Source of the DNA: Calidifontimicrobium sp964618555
GTDB taxonomy: Bacteria > Pseudomonadota > Gammaproteobacteria > Burkholderiales > Burkholderiaceae_C
Assembly (NCBI GenBank): GCA_964618555.1
Contig: CAZUBF010000162.1
Location: forward strand, 1 to 7,501
DNA: 7,501 nt
Reading direction: 5' to 3'
Below, piece after piece: positions 7,171-7,501 of the stretch (position 1 is the stretch's first letter; each line of letters begins with the position of its first letter). Both the position numbers and the translations under genes were made by a program. A model generated the notes under the pieces. That model saw only the letters and a program-made list of their open reading frames with translations. It ran no database searches and had not been told where the DNA came from.

Positions 7171-7193
7171 GTCCGCGTTGACGCGCGACGAAT
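7167..7193. promoter_or_regulatory. 27-bp dyad, candidate operator between divergent promoters
   Basis: ATTCGTC (7167-7173) is a perfect inverted match to GACGAAT (7187-7193). Inside them CGCG (7174-7177) pairs with CGCG (7182-7185) across TTGA, with one unpaired C at 7186. The dyad covers the candidate recA -35 box (TTGACG, 7178-7183) and the -35 position of the divergent regulator promoter. Its last base is the first base of the LexA box. Its A/T-containing arms stand out from the surrounding G/C-rich DNA. The binding protein is unknown; the adjacent response regulator is a guess from position. Confidence 0.5.
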
Positions 7194-7206
7194 ACTGTAC
7201 GAACAT
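7178..7206 (+). promoter_or_regulatory. Candidate recA promoter
   Basis: TTGACG (7178-7183) matches the -35 consensus at five of six positions. A 17-bp spacer leads to GAACAT (7201-7206), a weak -10 (three of six), giving a start near 7213 and a leader of about 35 nt. An alternative -10, CACAAT at 7217-7222 (four of six), lacks a good -35 and would start close to the ATG at 7230. The LexA box occupies the spacer and the -10, the expected layout for an SOS-repressed promoter. Confidence 0.45.
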
Positions 7207-7212
7207 CCAGTT
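7193..7212. promoter_or_regulatory. LexA (SOS) box of recA
   Basis: TACTGTACGAACATCCAGTT keeps the invariant CTG-N10-CAG of the LexA consensus CTGT-N8-ACAG and differs in the core only by CCAG for ACAG. It ends 35 bp before the recA start and overlaps the candidate promoter, so LexA bound here would block RNA polymerase until DNA damage. The site type and its place before recA agree, which makes this a firm call for an unaided motif reading. Confidence 0.82.
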
Positions 7213-7214
7213 GT

Positions 7215-7228
7215 GCCACAATCGTGGC
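7215..7228 (+). repeat. Small hairpin in the recA leader
   Basis: GCCAC (7215-7219) pairs with GTGGC (7224-7228) around AATC, ending just before the first in-frame ATG at 7230. It overlaps a competing dyad, TTGTG-C-CACAA (7211-7221). If transcription starts near 7213 it would form the 5' end of the mRNA. No function is shown. Confidence 0.3.
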
Positions 7229-7237
7229 CATGAAACC

Positions 7238-7241
7238 GGAG
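7238..7241 (+). promoter_or_regulatory. Ribosome binding site that favours the second recA ATG
   Basis: GGAG lies 6 nt before ATG 7248, within the purine-rich CCGGAGAAGACC. The earlier in-frame ATG at 7230 has no Shine-Dalgarno sequence ahead of it. This makes 7248 the better recA start. Confidence 0.6.
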
Positions 7242-7247
7242 AAGACC

Positions 7248-7501
7248 ATGGATGCCCCCGTCAAGGCGCTGAACACCGAGAAGGCCAAGGCCCTGCAGGC
7301 CGCGCTGGCGCAGATCGAGAAGCAGTTCGGCAAGGGTTCGATCATGCGCCTGGGCGAAGGCGAGAAGATCGAGGACATCCAGGTCGTGTCCACCGGTTCG
7401 CTGGGGCTGGACATCGCGCTGGGCGTCGGCGGCCTGCCGCGCGGGCGCGTGGTCGAGATCTACGGCCCGGAGAGTTCCGGCAAGACGACGCTGACGCTGC
7501 A
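7248..7501 (+). CDS. recA: Recombinase RecA, N-terminal part (3' truncated)
   Basis: RecA forms ATP-dependent filaments on single-stranded DNA, drives homologous strand exchange and triggers LexA self-cleavage in the SOS response. Eighty-four complete codons are present before the window ends. The N-terminal helix region contains EKAKALQAALAQIEKQFGKG, which carries the monomer-contact segment. IMRLGEGE and STGSLGLDIALGVGGLPRGR follow, then the Walker A loop GPESSGKTT at residues 73-81 for ATP binding. ATG 7248 is preferred because of its ribosome site and because MDA-x-VK-x-LNTEKAKAL resembles betaproteobacterial RecA starts; ATG 7230 would add MKPEKT. The gene sits downstream of a LexA box and diverges from the response regulator. 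Confidence 0.97.
   Translation, partial: MDAPVKALNTEKAKALQAALAQIEKQFGKGSIMRLGEGEKIEDIQVVSTGSLGLDIALGVGGLPRGRVVEIYGPESSGKTTLTL

Overview
The window is a very G+C-rich stretch of bacterial chromosome, with third codon positions almost all G or C. Gene order, the MreC, PBP2 and RodA sequence style, and a TctDE-like two-component pair next to recA suggest a betaproteobacterium of the order Burkholderiales, perhaps near the Rubrivivax/Leptothrix group. That placement is inference from protein style, not a database match.

Left part (1-4900, + strand): the cell-elongation (rod-shape) operon. It holds the end of mreB, then mreC, mreD, mrdA (PBP2) and rodA. The genes are packed tightly: mreC/mreD overlap by ATGA, and mrdA/rodA are bridged by an 8-codon mini-ORF that overlaps both. 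The one real gap, 102 bp between mreD and mrdA, holds a 12-bp palindrome and a strong composite hairpin whose 3' arm ends 3 nt before the GTG start of mrdA. MreB filaments, MreC and MreD organise the elongasome; RodA polymerises glycan strands and PBP2 crosslinks them.

Middle part (4913-7109, - strand): a two-component system transcribed towards rodA, with the OmpR-type response regulator first and a TctE-like sensor kinase after it. It converges on rodA with 12 bp between stop codons, and a bulged stem-loop spans this junction.

Right part (7110-7501): a 138-bp divergent regulatory region followed by the start of recA, which runs off the window. It contains a LexA (SOS) box, a candidate recA promoter, a candidate regulator promoter on the other strand, and a 27-bp dyad covering the -35 position of both promoters.

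I see no mobile element, CRISPR array, tRNA or rRNA, and no novel gene system. The observations worth a second look are regulatory: the dyad over the divergent promoters, the hairpin before mrdA, the mini-ORF relay between mrdA and rodA, and the choice of recA start.
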